A DNA stretch of 64,000 bases from an uncultured Pseudanabaenaceae cyanobacterium. Its GTDB lineage: Bacteria > Cyanobacteriota > Cyanobacteriia > PCC-9006 > JAAUQQ01. Of the stretch, positions 45,701 through 53,127 are shown in pieces; position 1 is the first letter of the stretch, and each line of letters starts with the position of its first letter. A model generated the notes under the pieces. That model was not told the DNA's origin, did not search any database, and saw only the letters and a program-made list of their open reading frames with translations. Made by a program: the position numbers and the translations under genes. The stretch is from assembly GCA_937949725.1 (NCBI GenBank), contig CALECT010000124.1, positions 1 to 64,000 on the forward strand. Direction: 5' to 3'.

Positions 45701-45892
45701 GTTGAGCACGTCGAGGAGCGAAGTGATTTGCCCGACGATGGGGCCCAGCTCTTGGGACTTCGGGCCTTCTTCGGCGAGCTTTGTCGCGAGGCGCAGCACT
45801 GTTTCTGCCGCGTCGAACCCCGCAGGCAGAGGCTCACCCGTGATTAAGCCCTTAATATCCGTGGTGAGAAATTTCCAGATCCGGGTGGACAT
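42737..45892 (-). CDS. NACHT-type NTPase with C-terminal pentapeptide-repeat solenoid
   Basis: A 1051-aa STAND-type protein. The N-terminal part (1-280) is helix-rich and opens STRIWKFLTTDIKGLI, a start I associate with cyanobacterial proteins of this kind. The NACHT ATPase has Walker A EGEAGRGKTT (about 308-317) and Walker B FLFMIDGIETL (about 379-389), followed by VVTGRSLSLL. A winged-helix/helical region leads to about 40 pentapeptide repeats (A(D/N)LSxADL type, residues about 808-1014), which form a right-handed quadrilateral helix. STAND NTPases with repeat tails sense ligands and drive oligomerisation; many act in phage defence or signalling. The effector region is not identified. The start at 45892 is preferred to the open frame to 45997. 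Twin palindromes lie upstream. Confidence 0.82.
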   Translation of the reverse strand: MSTRIWKFLTTDIKGLITGEPLPAGFDAAETVLRLATKLAEEGPKSQELGPIVGQITSLLDVLNLPLGKFVQVSLPFEEIAGDLLEFYRDKTQEEPGLGPCISLLSQAAYLESVKTILASPKLAPWLKKVGQEPVSPRVAEALLHIGELTFSDETLRLAVIDFSSSDLAKVFNPIFAARLTQLGLKREAAVAIAQRASLLTDQRMRAPLHNSGERVQRLIEWYRIGGKAALRKYLSIDRYLEAEIRPPAEAKPTPEAFSLKELFVPPQARPLTAAGDPVVGAAQFPLQQWLHQWLEDPLRNDKVLFIEGEAGRGKTTFCQMFADWARIHLHPAWSPVVIRVSEVPPLNEQAFDAWLSDAISQDFTLSDPNWIGAANVRFLFMIDGIETLGLDRQPAAVLEKFLAQVGQFQQHCASYLEREHRIVVTGRSLSLLDRSLSIPDNIDRLEILPLDGELQESWLQQLAQRVGFRPEQFQAFLGDPALPDCIRDLSREPLFLGLIADMIHQGAMDLSRFADCSDAAAKVMFYSNLLDWVLQQNPDLTAAQLRAVLRQAGLCSVQLGTETVPLSAIQERLKRHHSTRNIPLPEGLVVRPPAMPLPIARIQAALPTRHGATLCISHRSFGQFLYAEQLRVGLENWAKLRKPGTQTAAVDWEIYDLLGYGGLTQEIVQFLLVMLNQSESFEPEALFHRLQDFYLRWSTGAMIDEEPPTLPQRKMQRLRRQQQYRERPLGQRQVDAYTGLNVMILLLELNRYARHRDELKQKIIFYPNGRSNLARQRQRLLHISHYSECIGTGAFGEIVGPFLSNVHLGGSDLRGMKLRGVDLSGTDLSGCNLSGADLRGADLSGADLSGANLGGADFSGANLQRVSLSRALMTGAHLVGALLSNADMIGTLLHGADLSRADLSLADLSLADLRGTTLNQADLSLADLRSANLASALLHGAILNRASFSSADLRQAGLTDANLSLADLSNADLRLADLNGANLSLADLSGAKLSGAIINSADLSGADLNRSNLDGIEWDSDTQLEGVRGLETCRGLPEDLQVDLSSAAAS

Positions 45893-45993
45893 GCTGATGT
45901 TAGCCTGAGCGCGAATAGAGACCGCTTCTTCCCAGGTTGCCCATTTGAAGCCAGAGAGTCCCAGCAGCCTCTTACGTTCATCTCGCGTTCCAG

Positions 45994-46004
45994 ACACCGG
46001 GTGT
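45994..46004. promoter_or_regulatory. Palindromic operator-like site 1 (NACHT/prfC divergent region)
   Basis: ACACCGGGTGT, a perfect 5-1-5 palindrome. An identical site on the opposite strand lies 51 bp away, centre to centre (about five helical turns), at 46045-46055. Position between two divergent starts suggests regulator binding to both sites. The regulator is unknown. Confidence 0.45.
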
Positions 46005-46044
46005 TGAAGCTAATTCTCTGTGCCAGCTTAGGCGCTCGAATAAA

Positions 46045-46055
46045 ACACCCGGTGT
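46045..46055. promoter_or_regulatory. Palindromic operator-like site 2 (NACHT/prfC divergent region)
   Basis: ACACCCGGTGT, the reverse complement of site 1. The two sites could also pair as a 12-bp inverted repeat (45994-46005 with 46044-46055) with a 38-nt loop, but a terminator is unlikely between divergent genes. Confidence 0.45.
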
Positions 46056-46159
46056 GTCGCCGCACTCACCGCATGAGTCGGGAGCTAAGCACCTAGAATG
46101 GTTAAGCGCATGACTTCACTGGAGTGATGCCGGATTCTATCGCCCGCGCTTACTGCCCC

Positions 46160-47788
46160 ATGGCCGACAACCTCCCCCAGCACCTTAAAGATGAAATTGA
46201 GCTGCGTCGCAATTTTGCGATCATCTCTCACCCTGACGCGGGTAAGACGACGCTGACGGAGAAGCTGTTGCTGTATGGCGGGGCAATTCAGGAGGCGGGG
46301 GCGGTGAAGGCGAGGCGCTCCCAGCGCCAGGCCACCTCTGACTGGATGGAGATGGAGCAACAGCGGGGTATCTCGATTACCTCAACGGTGCTGCAATTTG
46401 ACTATGGCGATGTCAAGATCAATCTGCTGGACACGCCGGGTCACCAAGATTTTAGTGAAGACACCTATCGCACCCTGGCCGCTGCGGATAACGCGGTGAT
46501 GTTGGAGGATGCGGCGAAGGGCCTGGAGCCCCAAACGCGTAAGCTGTTTGAAGTTTGCCGGATGCGTAAGATTCCGATTTTCACCTTCTTTAATAAGCTG
46601 GATCGGCCGGGCCGGGATCCGCTGGAGCTGCTGGATGAGATTGAGCAGGAGCTAGAGCTTCAGACCTATCCGATGAATTGGCCCATTGGCACGGGCGATC
46701 GCTTCACGGGGGTCTATGACCGTCGCACCAAGCTAGTCCACCTGTTCGTGCGCAGCACCCACGGCAAGGGCAAGGCGGAAACCTCGGTTTACCCCATGGG
46801 CGATCCGGCTCTGGATGACCTGATCGAGGAAGAGCTGTATGAGCAACTCAAGGAAGAGGTTGAGCTGCTAGATGGCTTGGGAGCTGAGTTTGACCTGGAA
46901 GCCATCCATGCCGGGGAGCTAACGCCCGTGTTCTTTGGCAGTGCCATGAGCAATTTTGGTGTGGAGCTGTTCCTCAAGGCCTTTATGGAATATGGCCTTA
47001 AGCCCGGTGCCCATACCAGCACCCAGGGTGAAATTGCGCCGGATTACGAGGAGTTCAGCGGCTTTGTCTTTAAGCTGCAAGCCAATATGGACCCGAGGCA
47101 CCGGGACCGGGTGGCCTTTATTCGCGTTTGCTCCGGCCAGTTTGAGAAGGACATGGCGGTGAAGCATGCCCGCACGGGCAAGACGGTGCGGCTGTCGCGG
47201 CCCCAGAAGCTATTTGCCCAGGGGCGGGAGTCGGTGGAGGAGGCCTATGCGGGGGATGTGATTGGTCTGAATAATCCGGGGATGTTTGCGATCGGGGATA
47301 CGATTTACACTGGCAAGAAGCTGGAGTATGAGGGGATTCCTTGTTTTTCTCCGGAGATTTTTGCAGTTTTGCGTAACCCGAACCCGTCGAAGTTTAAGCC
47401 CTTTAAGAAGGGGGTGACGGAGCTGCGGGAGGAAGGTGCAGTTCAGATTATGTATTCGACGGATGAGGCGAAGCGGGAGCCGATTTTGGCGGCGGTGGGT
47501 CAGCTTCAGCTGGAGGTGGTGCAGTTCCGGTTGGAGAATGAGTATGGGGTGGAGACACGGCTGGAGCCGATGCCCTACCAGGTAGCGCGCTGGGTTGAGG
47601 ATGGCTGGGAGGCGTTGGAGAAAATCGGCCGGATTTTCAACACGTTTACGGTGAAGGATAGTTGGAATCGGCCGGTTTTGCTGTTCCGTAATGATTGGAA
47701 TGTGGGGCAGTTGCAGGCAGATCATCCTGACTTGAAGTTGAAGGCGATCGCGCCGGTGGTATCAGGGCAGGAGCCCATTGCGTTGTAG
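46160..47788 (+). CDS. prfC: Peptide chain release factor 3
   Basis: Translational GTPase that recycles RF1/RF2 from the ribosome after termination, 542 aa. GTPase motifs: P-loop [13 protein letters not shown] (G1), [10 protein letters not shown] (G2), [18 protein letters not shown] (G3) and NKLDRPGRD (G4). RF3-specific blocks include [19 protein letters not shown] and the C-terminal [14 protein letters not shown] with a final VSGQEPI. Length is standard. The start at 46160 (MADNLPQHL) is favoured over 46124. Several motifs are quoted by family, not measured. It is divergent from the NACHT gene, with palindromes between. Confidence 0.95.
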   Translation: MADNLPQHLKDEIELRRNFAIISHPDAGKTTLTEKLLLYGGAIQEAGAVKARRSQRQATSDWMEMEQQRGISITSTVLQFDYGDVKINLLDTPGHQDFSEDTYRTLAAADNAVMLEDAAKGLEPQTRKLFEVCRMRKIPIFTFFNKLDRPGRDPLELLDEIEQELELQTYPMNWPIGTGDRFTGVYDRRTKLVHLFVRSTHGKGKAETSVYPMGDPALDDLIEEELYEQLKEEVELLDGLGAEFDLEAIHAGELTPVFFGSAMSNFGVELFLKAFMEYGLKPGAHTSTQGEIAPDYEEFSGFVFKLQANMDPRHRDRVAFIRVCSGQFEKDMAVKHARTGKTVRLSRPQKLFAQGRESVEEAYAGDVIGLNNPGMFAIGDTIYTGKKLEYEGIPCFSPEIFAVLRNPNPSKFKPFKKGVTELREEGAVQIMYSTDEAKREPILAAVGQLQLEVVQFRLENEYGVETRLEPMPYQVARWVEDGWEALEKIGRIFNTFTVKDSWNRPVLLFRNDWNVGQLQADHPDLKLKAIAPVVSGQEPIAL

Positions 47789-47869
47789 ATCAATTGACTA
47801 GATCATCTGCTTCCAGAGACCAAGTCCTCACTAGCTAAAATCTTTCTGAGAGACACATAGGGTAGATCT

Positions 47870-48724
47870 GTGCGCATATTTGGAGAGATTCCAGGCTATG
47901 AAGACGGCACCTCTTTCAATAGTCGAAAAGAGTTAGCTCAGGCTGGTATTCACCCTCCTTTACAAGCAGGAATAAGTGGCTCGGCAGATGAAGGTGCAGA
48001 CTCGATCATCCTGTCAGGAGGCTATGAAGATGATGAGGATTCAGGAATAGAAATAATCTACACAGGATCTGGTGGTAGAGATAGTAAAACAGGACGTCAA
48101 ATTGCAGATCAAGAACTGACGCGAGGAAACTTAGCTTTAGCTAAAAGCAAAATCGAAGGTTTTCCAATTCGAGTCACTAGGAGCTCAAAACATAAAAGCT
48201 CGTACTCTCCCAAGATAGGGTATGAGTATGCGGGTCTTTATGTCATAGAAGATTATTGGAAAGAAAAAGGAAAGTCTGGTTTTTATGTGTGGCGCTATCG
48301 TTTGAAGGCATACCAGTCAAACCCTCTCAGTCCCAGAGCACAGTCATCTTCTATCACATACGCAGCACCAAAAAGAAAAGCTCAAATAATACAGCGAATT
48401 GTTCGAGACACAGGAAAAGCCAAAGCTGTTAAGGAATGGCATAATTTCGAATGTCAAGTCTGTGGAATAGCCATACCTACAAGCGCTGGTTTGTATGCTG
48501 AAGCTGCTCACATTAAGCCATTAGGAGCACCGCATAATGGACCAGATGTTGAGGGCAACATCTTATGTTTATGTCCTAATCACCACGTCATGTTTGATAA
48601 CGGCGGTTTCATGATCGCTGATGATTTATCTCTCATTAAGATTGAAGGACAGTTACGAACAATTGGGCAGCACTGCATTGAGCTCGACTTTATTCAATAC
48701 CACCGAGAGCATTATCAAAACTAG
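47870..48724 (+). CDS. SRA (YDG)-HNH modification-dependent endonuclease
   Basis: Predicted nuclease that binds modified cytosine (5mC/5hmC) through an SRA/YDG domain and cuts with an HNH domain; such SRA-HNH enzymes are known type IV-like restriction systems. The N-terminal SRA part (about 1-160) has YTGSGGRDSKTGRQIADQ, RGNLALAKS and the aromatic YEYAGLYVIEDYW. The HNH part (about 190-284) has CQVCG, the catalytic EAAHIKPLG and NILCLCPNHHVMFDNGGF with paired cysteines for zinc. It starts with GTG at 47870, lacks a strong Shine-Dalgarno, and is visibly more AT-rich than its neighbours (prfC upstream), which suggests horizontal acquisition. It may be a genomic-defence gene. Confidence 0.88.
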   Translation: MRIFGEIPGYEDGTSFNSRKELAQAGIHPPLQAGISGSADEGADSIILSGGYEDDEDSGIEIIYTGSGGRDSKTGRQIADQELTRGNLALAKSKIEGFPIRVTRSSKHKSSYSPKIGYEYAGLYVIEDYWKEKGKSGFYVWRYRLKAYQSNPLSPRAQSSSITYAAPKRKAQIIQRIVRDTGKAKAVKEWHNFECQVCGIAIPTSAGLYAEAAHIKPLGAPHNGPDVEGNILCLCPNHHVMFDNGGFMIADDLSLIKIEGQLRTIGQHCIELDFIQYHREHYQN

Positions 48725-48801
48725 CGCCAAGCTACAAACTGCCTCCCACTGGGAAATGATTCACTTCAGGCCACAATCTTGCCACCGAAAACAGAGATGC
48801 C

Positions 48802-48968
48802 CTAGCTCACTTACCAAGTAGTGATGAATACAGTCTCCACGACCTCAGCTCAAGCCAAACCATCTCCCCGCAAGTCTTTGCCGTCCCCTCTACTTCATCG
48901 CCATAACCACCGACGAAGATCCGCTCCATCATCAGCCACAACGGCGCCAGCATAGAGGGAGCTTAATC
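48802..48968 (+). pseudogene. ACT-domain gene relic 1 (N-terminal piece, frameshifted)
   Basis: No intact gene. The plus frame reads LPSSDEYSLHDLSSSQTISP and QVFA, then needs a frameshift near 48880-48890 to continue as LYFIAITTDED. The EYS(L/I)H(D/R)LSxxQT and TTDE blocks match relic 2 at 50833-51100, and both resemble the N-terminal half of cyanobacterial ACT-domain (CASTOR-like) proteins. It lies between the SRA-HNH gene and the DUF4058 gene. Confidence 0.5.
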
Positions 48969-48999
48969 TATACGTCCTCAAGTGGTTGTAAGCCAAGGA

Positions 49000-49755
49000 T
49001 TATTCAACGATGGACTGTAACCAAGTGAAATCTGATTCACTGAGCGATGGTGCAGGTTGCTCTCGATAATTAATTGCTAAATCCAAAGCAGTCTCATCAC
49101 AGACTTGCTGCAACAACTCCCCTAAATCAATCACCGGCTCCTGCTCCCCCTCATCCAAAGGCAGCAAAAAGCGAGGAATTGCATCTTGGAGATCAAACGG
49201 ATAACGTTCCGCCGTCGGACGAGCATTCACCCGACTCACCAAAATCTGATAATCCGCCTCTCGTCCTCCAGCACTGGGCATCGGGTCACCCGCCCTCAGC
49301 AAATCAATCTCAACCAAGTGAACCGTACTGTTGAGAATCCGCTGACGCTTCGCTAAATATTGCTGACGCCCTTCGCCTTTTCGCTTATTGGCTGGAGACA
49401 ACAGCTCCACAGCAGTCACAACCCGCCCAGTCCCCACCTCTCGAATCTCCAGAAATCGTTCTGTGACTTCGCTAGTCATCGGAACCGTCACAGACTCAGG
49501 CTTGCTAATCACCGCAGTCGCCTGCGCTGTTGGTTCTTGCTTAACCACGCTTTGCTGGTAAACCGAAACATCTGGAATACCCACCAGCAGACTGTCGTTA
49601 TACACTCGCGTATCAATAGCAGCGCGATACTTCGGCGTAATTTGAGGATTCAGCGCTCTTGCCAACCCCACGATTAGCCAAGAGTGAACCTCAGGCCAGA
49701 AGCTCGGGTTCTCCAAGTATGGATTCATGCCAGGAAACGGCGGGCGGGAAGCCAT
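49000..49755 (-). CDS. DUF4058 family protein
   Basis: A 251-aa protein of the DUF4058 family, common in cyanobacteria and of unknown function. It begins with the family signature FPGMNPYLENPSFWPEVHSW and has RFLEIREV, VVTAVELLSPANKRKGEGRQQYL (the ELLSPxNK(R/K)xGxG motif, shown here as landmarks ELLSPANKRKGEG), LVEIDLLRAGDP and YPFDLQDAIPRFLLPL. The ELLSPANK region with VEIDLLR resembles a PD-(D/E)XK-type core, so nuclease-like folding is possible but unproven. The start is the ATG at 49755 with a HIP1 site just upstream. The gene is next to an Rpn-family nuclease and between two ACT-gene relics. Confidence 0.85.
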   Translation of the reverse strand: MASRPPFPGMNPYLENPSFWPEVHSWLIVGLARALNPQITPKYRAAIDTRVYNDSLLVGIPDVSVYQQSVVKQEPTAQATAVISKPESVTVPMTSEVTERFLEIREVGTGRVVTAVELLSPANKRKGEGRQQYLAKRQRILNSTVHLVEIDLLRAGDPMPSAGGREADYQILVSRVNARPTAERYPFDLQDAIPRFLLPLDEGEQEPVIDLGELLQQVCDETALDLAINYREQPAPSLSESDFTWLQSIVE

Positions 49756-49797
49756 GGCGATCGCTCAGTGCATTACTCCTATTCTAGAGACCAACCC

Positions 49798-50754
49798 TCA
49801 ACTCTGCGCCAGCCAAGCCTTCAAATCATCCCCCCCCTCAAAATCCAGCAACGCCTCATTCAACGCCTCCAACTGCTCAATAGATAACTGGCCGACCACC
49901 TCTTGCTGTGCCAAAGGAATCTCACCTAACATTCTAGCCAACAGCCGCAGCACCAGCGATCGCTGCCGCTCCCATAGCCTAGTTCTTTCCTCCTCTCTTC
50001 CTTCTTCTCGCCCCTCCTCTCTACCCTCCTGCCTAGAGGTGTCCACCACATTATTGAGATCGCGATAATACTTCAGGCTGCTCTGATAACTCTCCTGCTC
50101 AGCGGTCGAGAAATTGGCAATCTCCGCTACCTCAAAGAGATCGTTGAAGACTTGCTCTTGGAGGGATTGGGGACGATCGCTCAACTCCGCTAAGTTCTTC
50201 AAGACAAACATCCACTTCTCGAAATGGGAACCGAGCTGATCCACCGTCTTGGTAAACTTCGGCAGCTCAATGTAAATGAACTTCAGCTTGTCGTAAAAGA
50301 CCTTGCAATGCTGATCTTTCAGCTCCACCTCGTGGACAAAAGTCTCAGAGTCCTTGTGGTCATCAAAGACAAAATCTAAAATCCCCATCGCATAGACCGG
50401 CGCAAGCTTGTAATTCCACTCTCCTTTCAAAGCCTGCTCTTGAATCGGAAACGTCGCGTAATAGAGGCTTCTGTCCTTAAAAAAATTCTGCTTGGCTTTT
50501 TGCAGCTCCACGATAAAGCGATCGCCATCACTCCCCTGGCAGTAGATATCAAAAATCGCCTTCCGATCCGTCGGCGTACTACCCACATTCTCGCTATTGC
50601 GAAACGAGACATCTTCAATCTGACGCTCCGGAGGCAACAAAGTATTGAGAAAATCAATCAGCAAATGCTTCTGGGGCTCCGTGCCAAAAACACGCTTAAA
50701 GCCAAAGTCTGTCAGCAGATTAATGTATTTATCTTGCAAGGGAAAAACCATCAT
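49798..50754 (-). CDS. Rpn family recombination-promoting nuclease (PD-(D/E)XK)
   Basis: A 318-aa member of the Rpn/PDDEXK_2 family. The N-terminus INLLTDFGFKRVFGTEPQK, the catalytic Asp in FDIYCQGSDGDRFIVELQKAK (landmarks FDIYCQG and IVELQKAK: D...ExQ) and the ALPIQEQ-like YATFPIQEQALKG are typical. The C-terminal half has a QEGREEGREEGREEERTRL charged repeat and a DUF4351-like end (LLARMLGEIP, LSIEQLEALNEALLDF). Rpn proteins (for example E. coli RpnA) cleave DNA and promote RecA-independent recombination. The frame is open upstream to 51180, but that extension is Ser/Arg/Trp-rich and antisense to a pseudogene, so I use the ATG pair at 50754/50751. Confidence 0.87.
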   Translation of the reverse strand: MMVFPLQDKYINLLTDFGFKRVFGTEPQKHLLIDFLNTLLPPERQIEDVSFRNSENVGSTPTDRKAIFDIYCQGSDGDRFIVELQKAKQNFFKDRSLYYATFPIQEQALKGEWNYKLAPVYAMGILDFVFDDHKDSETFVHEVELKDQHCKVFYDKLKFIYIELPKFTKTVDQLGSHFEKWMFVLKNLAELSDRPQSLQEQVFNDLFEVAEIANFSTAEQESYQSSLKYYRDLNNVVDTSRQEGREEGREEGREEERTRLWERQRSLVLRLLARMLGEIPLAQQEVVGQLSIEQLEALNEALLDFEGGDDLKAWLAQS

Positions 50755-51528
50755 TACAGCCCCAAGGGGGTCAGCTCTGCTCTGATTTATTCTAGCTCGC
50801 ACAGCTGCTTCGCTTTCTCCAAGACATCCTTCCCAGCAGCTCCCCCTCCAATTTCTACCCCACGAATACAGCATCCACCGCCTCAGCCCAGCCCAGACCA
50901 AACCATGACCCCCACAGTCTTTACTGCTCCTCTGCGACTTCCTCACCCAAACCACCGACGAGCTCTTCACCGTTTGCCCCAGCGATCTAGAAATTGACGC
51001 CCCGAGAACCGAAATCCACGAGTGCAGCTTAAAAGCTCTTGGCCCCAGAAACTCCAGCCTCACCTGCATCCTCGCCACTGCCATCGCCGCAGCCAACATC
51101 ATCTCTCTCGTCTCCTCTCCCAAAGAAGTCCGTTCAACGAGCCTCATCACACCAAACGTCAACCGACGATCCCTCAGCAATCCTGCACTTCAGCCAATTG
51201 GCTTACGCAGCATCACTGAATAGGAAAATAGAGTGATACTTACTCCTAAATCCCGTATCTCTCGAGTCGAAGGCAGCCTAACAAGGTTATTGAATCGCTT
51301 TACCTCAATTAACCTTCACAGAAATCTTGAACGGTTCTTTACTAAAAATGTTTTTTTGCTACTTATGATTAATAAGTCAAGGTCAGCCCCCTGCAAGAGT
51401 TGAGCTCCCGTCAGGTATGAGCATCATCATCTCAATGCATCCGTCTATCACATCCCTGCAGCTATCAACTCGTATTGATTTATCCCAATTGATGCCGTTG
51501 AATCCAGCTCCTTCTCATTGACTTACCT
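50755..51528. other. Gene-poor region between the Rpn gene and hlyD-like gene
   Basis: About 770 bp. The left half holds ACT-gene relic 2 (50833-51100) on the plus strand. The right half (51240-51528) is AT-rich and presumably carries the promoter of the hlyD-cesA pair. No RNA gene seen. Confidence 0.45.
50833..51100 (+). pseudogene. ACT-domain gene relic 2 (largest piece, in-frame stop)
   Basis: The plus frame reads LPLQFLPHEYSIHRLSPAQT, then KP and an in-frame TGA at 50906-50908, then continues as FLTQTTDELFTVCPSDLEI, EIHECSLKALGPRNSSLTCI and LATAIAAAN before losing the frame. This order (FLxxTxDELxxVCP, CLKxxGPxxxSLTGIL) is that of cyanobacterial ACT-domain (CASTOR-like) proteins. There is no start codon at the expected place and an internal stop, so the gene is dead. 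Confidence 0.65.
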
Positions 51529-52968
51529 GTGCCTAAGACTCACCCCAAGCCCAGCGAGACGATCGCCAACCCCGTCGCGATATTAGAGCACCAGCCTCTC
51601 TCCCAAAAGCCAGTTGCCCAGACCAAGCGTCCCCCCTCTGCCCAATTCAATCTTCGGCAAGTTGCATTCATGGGGCTGAGAATGGCGATCGCCAGCAGTA
51701 TCCTCATAGCGGCGACCTCCTACTTAATGCAGGAAAAGCAAACCTTGACGACCCATAAGGGGTTTATCAACGCCTCCATCACCGCAGTGAAAGCTCCCAT
51801 TGAGGGGCAGCTCCAGCTAGCAGATATCGAGCCGGGCGATAGCCTCATCGCAGGACAAGTCCTCGGTAGTGTCGAGAACCTGCGCAATTCCCAGCTCGAA
51901 CTGCAACGGCAAGCCATCACCACTCGCCAGCAACTTGCCCAGACCCAGCTCGAAACCCTGCGCCAAAAACAAAGCGTGCGCCGCATACGCCTGAGTCAAG
52001 TCCGCCAGGAGCAAAGTCAACAGCAGCAGGTGGTGTTTCAATATGACGGCCAGCGGATTGCCCAAGTCCAAGGGGAAGTCGCCCAGGCTCAACAAGCCAC
52101 AGCCTCAGCAATGCGGGACTATGATCGCCTTATTGGCCTAGCCGAAACCAATGTCATCCCCATCACAACAGCGGAACAAGCAGGCGATCGCTACAACCAG
52201 GCCAAGCTCGCCGAAACCACTGCCTACAATCGCCTACAGCAAGCCCAGGCAGAACAGACCGCAGCCCAAAAAGGCATCCAACTCCAAGCCGGAGGCAATG
52301 CCCAGGAAGCAGCACTGCGAGCCCAGGCGATCGAAGCGGAGATTGCCGACCTAGCCCTTGAAGAAGCGAATCTCAGCGCCCAAGTCCAACAGGCCCAGCG
52401 GGAACAGTTCGAGTTGGAACAGCAACTGAATTTACATCAAACGGCCCCCATTCAAACACCGATTGCAGGCGTTGTTTGGTCCAACGATATCCAGGGTGGA
52501 GCGAGTCATGTAAATGCGAATGAGCCCGTCCTCCAAGTACTCGATTGCAACAATGCCTGGGTTGAAGCGTTCGTTTCAGAGAAAGATCTTCAAGCGCTGG
52601 AAATCGGAGCACCCGCCCAGGTGAAACTCCTGGGTCATCGGGAGCAAGCAATCCAGGGCAAAATCCGCTCCGTGCGGGCTGGAGTAGGTCGCTTGGCCGT
52701 GGGTAATGATGTGGCCGTTCCCCCAGCGGAGCAGCTCCGCAAGGAAGTAGCCGTAAAAATCGACTTGCCAGGATCTCCCAGTGCGGCCCAGTCAGCTCAA
52801 TTCTGCGGCGTGGGTCAAAGCGTTGAGGTTGCTTTTGAAAAGGCTTCAGAGAGTGAGGCCACTGCCCAGACAGGCTGGCGGAAGTTTCTGCCCATTGCCC
52901 TGCTGGAGCAACTTCCCCTCGGCGAGAAAGCCACTGTTTCCTGGCAAACCCCAGCAGCGGAACTCTGA
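51529..52968 (+). CDS. HlyD-family periplasmic adaptor (membrane fusion protein)
   Basis: A 479-aa membrane-fusion protein. A cytoplasmic Pro-rich N-terminus leads to a single transmembrane helix near residues 48-66 (GLRMAIASSILIAATSYLM). A biotinyl-lipoyl half follows (VKAPIEGQLQLADIEPGDSLIAGQVLG), then a long coiled coil (about 110-310, Gln/Ala/Glu-rich), the second lipoyl half (APIQTPIAGVVWSNDIQGG) and a barrel domain (VEAFVSEKDLQALEIGAPAQV, landmarks). The start is GTG at 51529. It precedes the PilZ cellulose-synthase-like gene by 159 bp on the same strand. In Thermosynechococcus an HlyD protein and a TolC work with a cellulose synthase; by analogy this adaptor may help carry the glucan across the envelope. 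No TolC gene is nearby. Confidence 0.85.
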   Translation: MPKTHPKPSETIANPVAILEHQPLSQKPVAQTKRPPSAQFNLRQVAFMGLRMAIASSILIAATSYLMQEKQTLTTHKGFINASITAVKAPIEGQLQLADIEPGDSLIAGQVLGSVENLRNSQLELQRQAITTRQQLAQTQLETLRQKQSVRRIRLSQVRQEQSQQQQVVFQYDGQRIAQVQGEVAQAQQATASAMRDYDRLIGLAETNVIPITTAEQAGDRYNQAKLAETTAYNRLQQAQAEQTAAQKGIQLQAGGNAQEAALRAQAIEAEIADLALEEANLSAQVQQAQREQFELEQQLNLHQTAPIQTPIAGVVWSNDIQGGASHVNANEPVLQVLDCNNAWVEAFVSEKDLQALEIGAPAQVKLLGHREQAIQGKIRSVRAGVGRLAVGNDVAVPPAEQLRKEVAVKIDLPGSPSAAQSAQFCGVGQSVEVAFEKASESEATAQTGWRKFLPIALLEQLPLGEKATVSWQTPAAEL

Positions 52969-53127
52969 TTACAGACAAATTACTGGGTTTTCGGCTGTTC
53001 TAATCTCGGCCTAGAGCTCCTTTTATTTCTATTTTTAAGCAGGGCTAGAGATCTCCTTCATGGATCACTCAGCCTAGTAGGTCGATCATCATTTTCATGT
53101 ATATACATCTAATTGAGCAAGAATTCT

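Noticed and set aside
50755..51180. N-terminal 142-codon extension of the Rpn-family gene
   Set aside because: Ser/Trp/Arg-rich, unlike any Rpn protein, and antisense to the ACT-gene relic; family-like sequence starts at the ATG pair 50754/50751.
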